From Deltaproteobacteria bacterium (GTDB lineage Bacteria > Desulfobacterota > DSM-4660 > Desulfatiglandales > B25-G16): a stretch of 9,102 nucleotides of DNA. Shown piece after piece: positions 8,941 through 9,102 of the stretch. The notes below the pieces were generated by a model, which ran no database searches, had not been told where the DNA came from, and was given only the letters and a program-made list of their open reading frames with translations. Positions within the stretch are counted from its first letter, which is position 1. Each line of letters opens with the position of its first letter. The stretch spans positions 1-9,102 of the forward strand of contig QMLW01000047.1 of assembly GCA_003646935.1 (NCBI GenBank). The letters run 5' to 3'. Made by a program: the position numbers and the translations under genes.

Positions 8941-9102
8941 GCTGGCGCTGTCCTGAACCTGCCCCCCAAAAGCGGAAGCGACTGCAACAGCATTGAGCAG
9001 GTTGGCAGGGCAGCCACGGAATTCGTGAACTCCATTTACATCATTGATGACATCATCGAGCAGTTACAAGAGGGACGCTTGATGCGAATATCCATCCAAT
9101 AG
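8941..9102 (+). CDS. Possible small hypothetical ORF or gene remnant at the right edge, no clear start
   Basis: After a TAA at 8938-8940 the plus frame stays open to TAG 9100-9102, 53 residues. Its second half reads like real protein: acidic and hydrophobic alternation around FVNSIYIIDDIIEQLQEG. There is no ATG, GTG or TTG with a Shine-Dalgarno near the 5' end. A different frame offers GTG 8913 preceded by AAAGG, and joins this frame if one base is skipped at the C6-A4 run (8962-8971). The result would be a protein of about 62 residues. I do not recognise a family. It could be chance, a frameshifted small gene, or a remnant of a longer one. Confidence 0.25.
   Translation, partial: AGAVLNLPPKSGSDCNSIEQVGRAATEFVNSIYIIDDIIEQLQEGRLMRISIQ

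Noticed and set aside
8896..9102. tRNA or structured RNA in the right-hand gap
   Set aside because: No cloverleaf, CCA end or T-loop GTTCRA pattern could be found; only the promoter-like motif and the short open frame are visible.

Overview
The window looks like ordinary chromosomal DNA from an anaerobic delta-proteobacterial lineage (Desulfobacterota or similar). This is inferred from gene style: a DUF3786-like protein, a GAF sensor kinase with an unusual H-box, a PanP-like decarboxylase and an orphan periplasmic binding protein. No 16S or other taxonomic marker is present. I see no transposase, integrase, phage gene, tRNA, rRNA, CRISPR array or toxin-antitoxin pair.

Layout. Positions 1-113 hold the last codons of what is probably nadA (quinolinate synthase). 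An intrinsic terminator follows at about 170-205, then a strong Shine-Dalgarno and a TTG start for a PLP-dependent decarboxylase of the PanP/glutamate-decarboxylase family (243-1964). Convergent to it on the minus strand is a short DUF3786-like gene (2023-2352) that seems to lack its C-terminal half. A 144-bp divergent spacer separates that gene from a cytoplasmic GAF-type sensor histidine kinase (2497-3921). Between the kinase and der lies an 84-nt composite palindromic element (3961-4044) made of three hairpins, two of them with the GCGAAGC mini-hairpin loop.

From 4080 to 8895 four plus-strand genes run tightly packed: der (engA, ribosome-assembly GTPase), a Peripla_BP_6-type substrate-binding protein, eno (enolase) and a metallo-beta-lactamase-fold hydrolase. 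The hydrolase start overlaps the eno stop by 4 bp. The spacings (7 nt, 64 nt, 4-bp overlap) suggest co-transcription, although the four functions (ribosome biogenesis, solute binding, glycolysis, hydrolase) form no obvious pathway. The last 207 bp contain no confident gene: an extended -10 motif, and a short open frame that ends exactly at the window edge and has no good start.

I found no convincing evidence for a wholly new system. The items most worth a second look are the composite palindromic repeat before der, the orphan kinase with a degenerate ATP-lid motif, the truncated DUF3786 gene, the eno-coupled metallo-hydrolase with Glu at the usual Asp metal-ligand position, and the possibly frameshifted small ORF at the right end.
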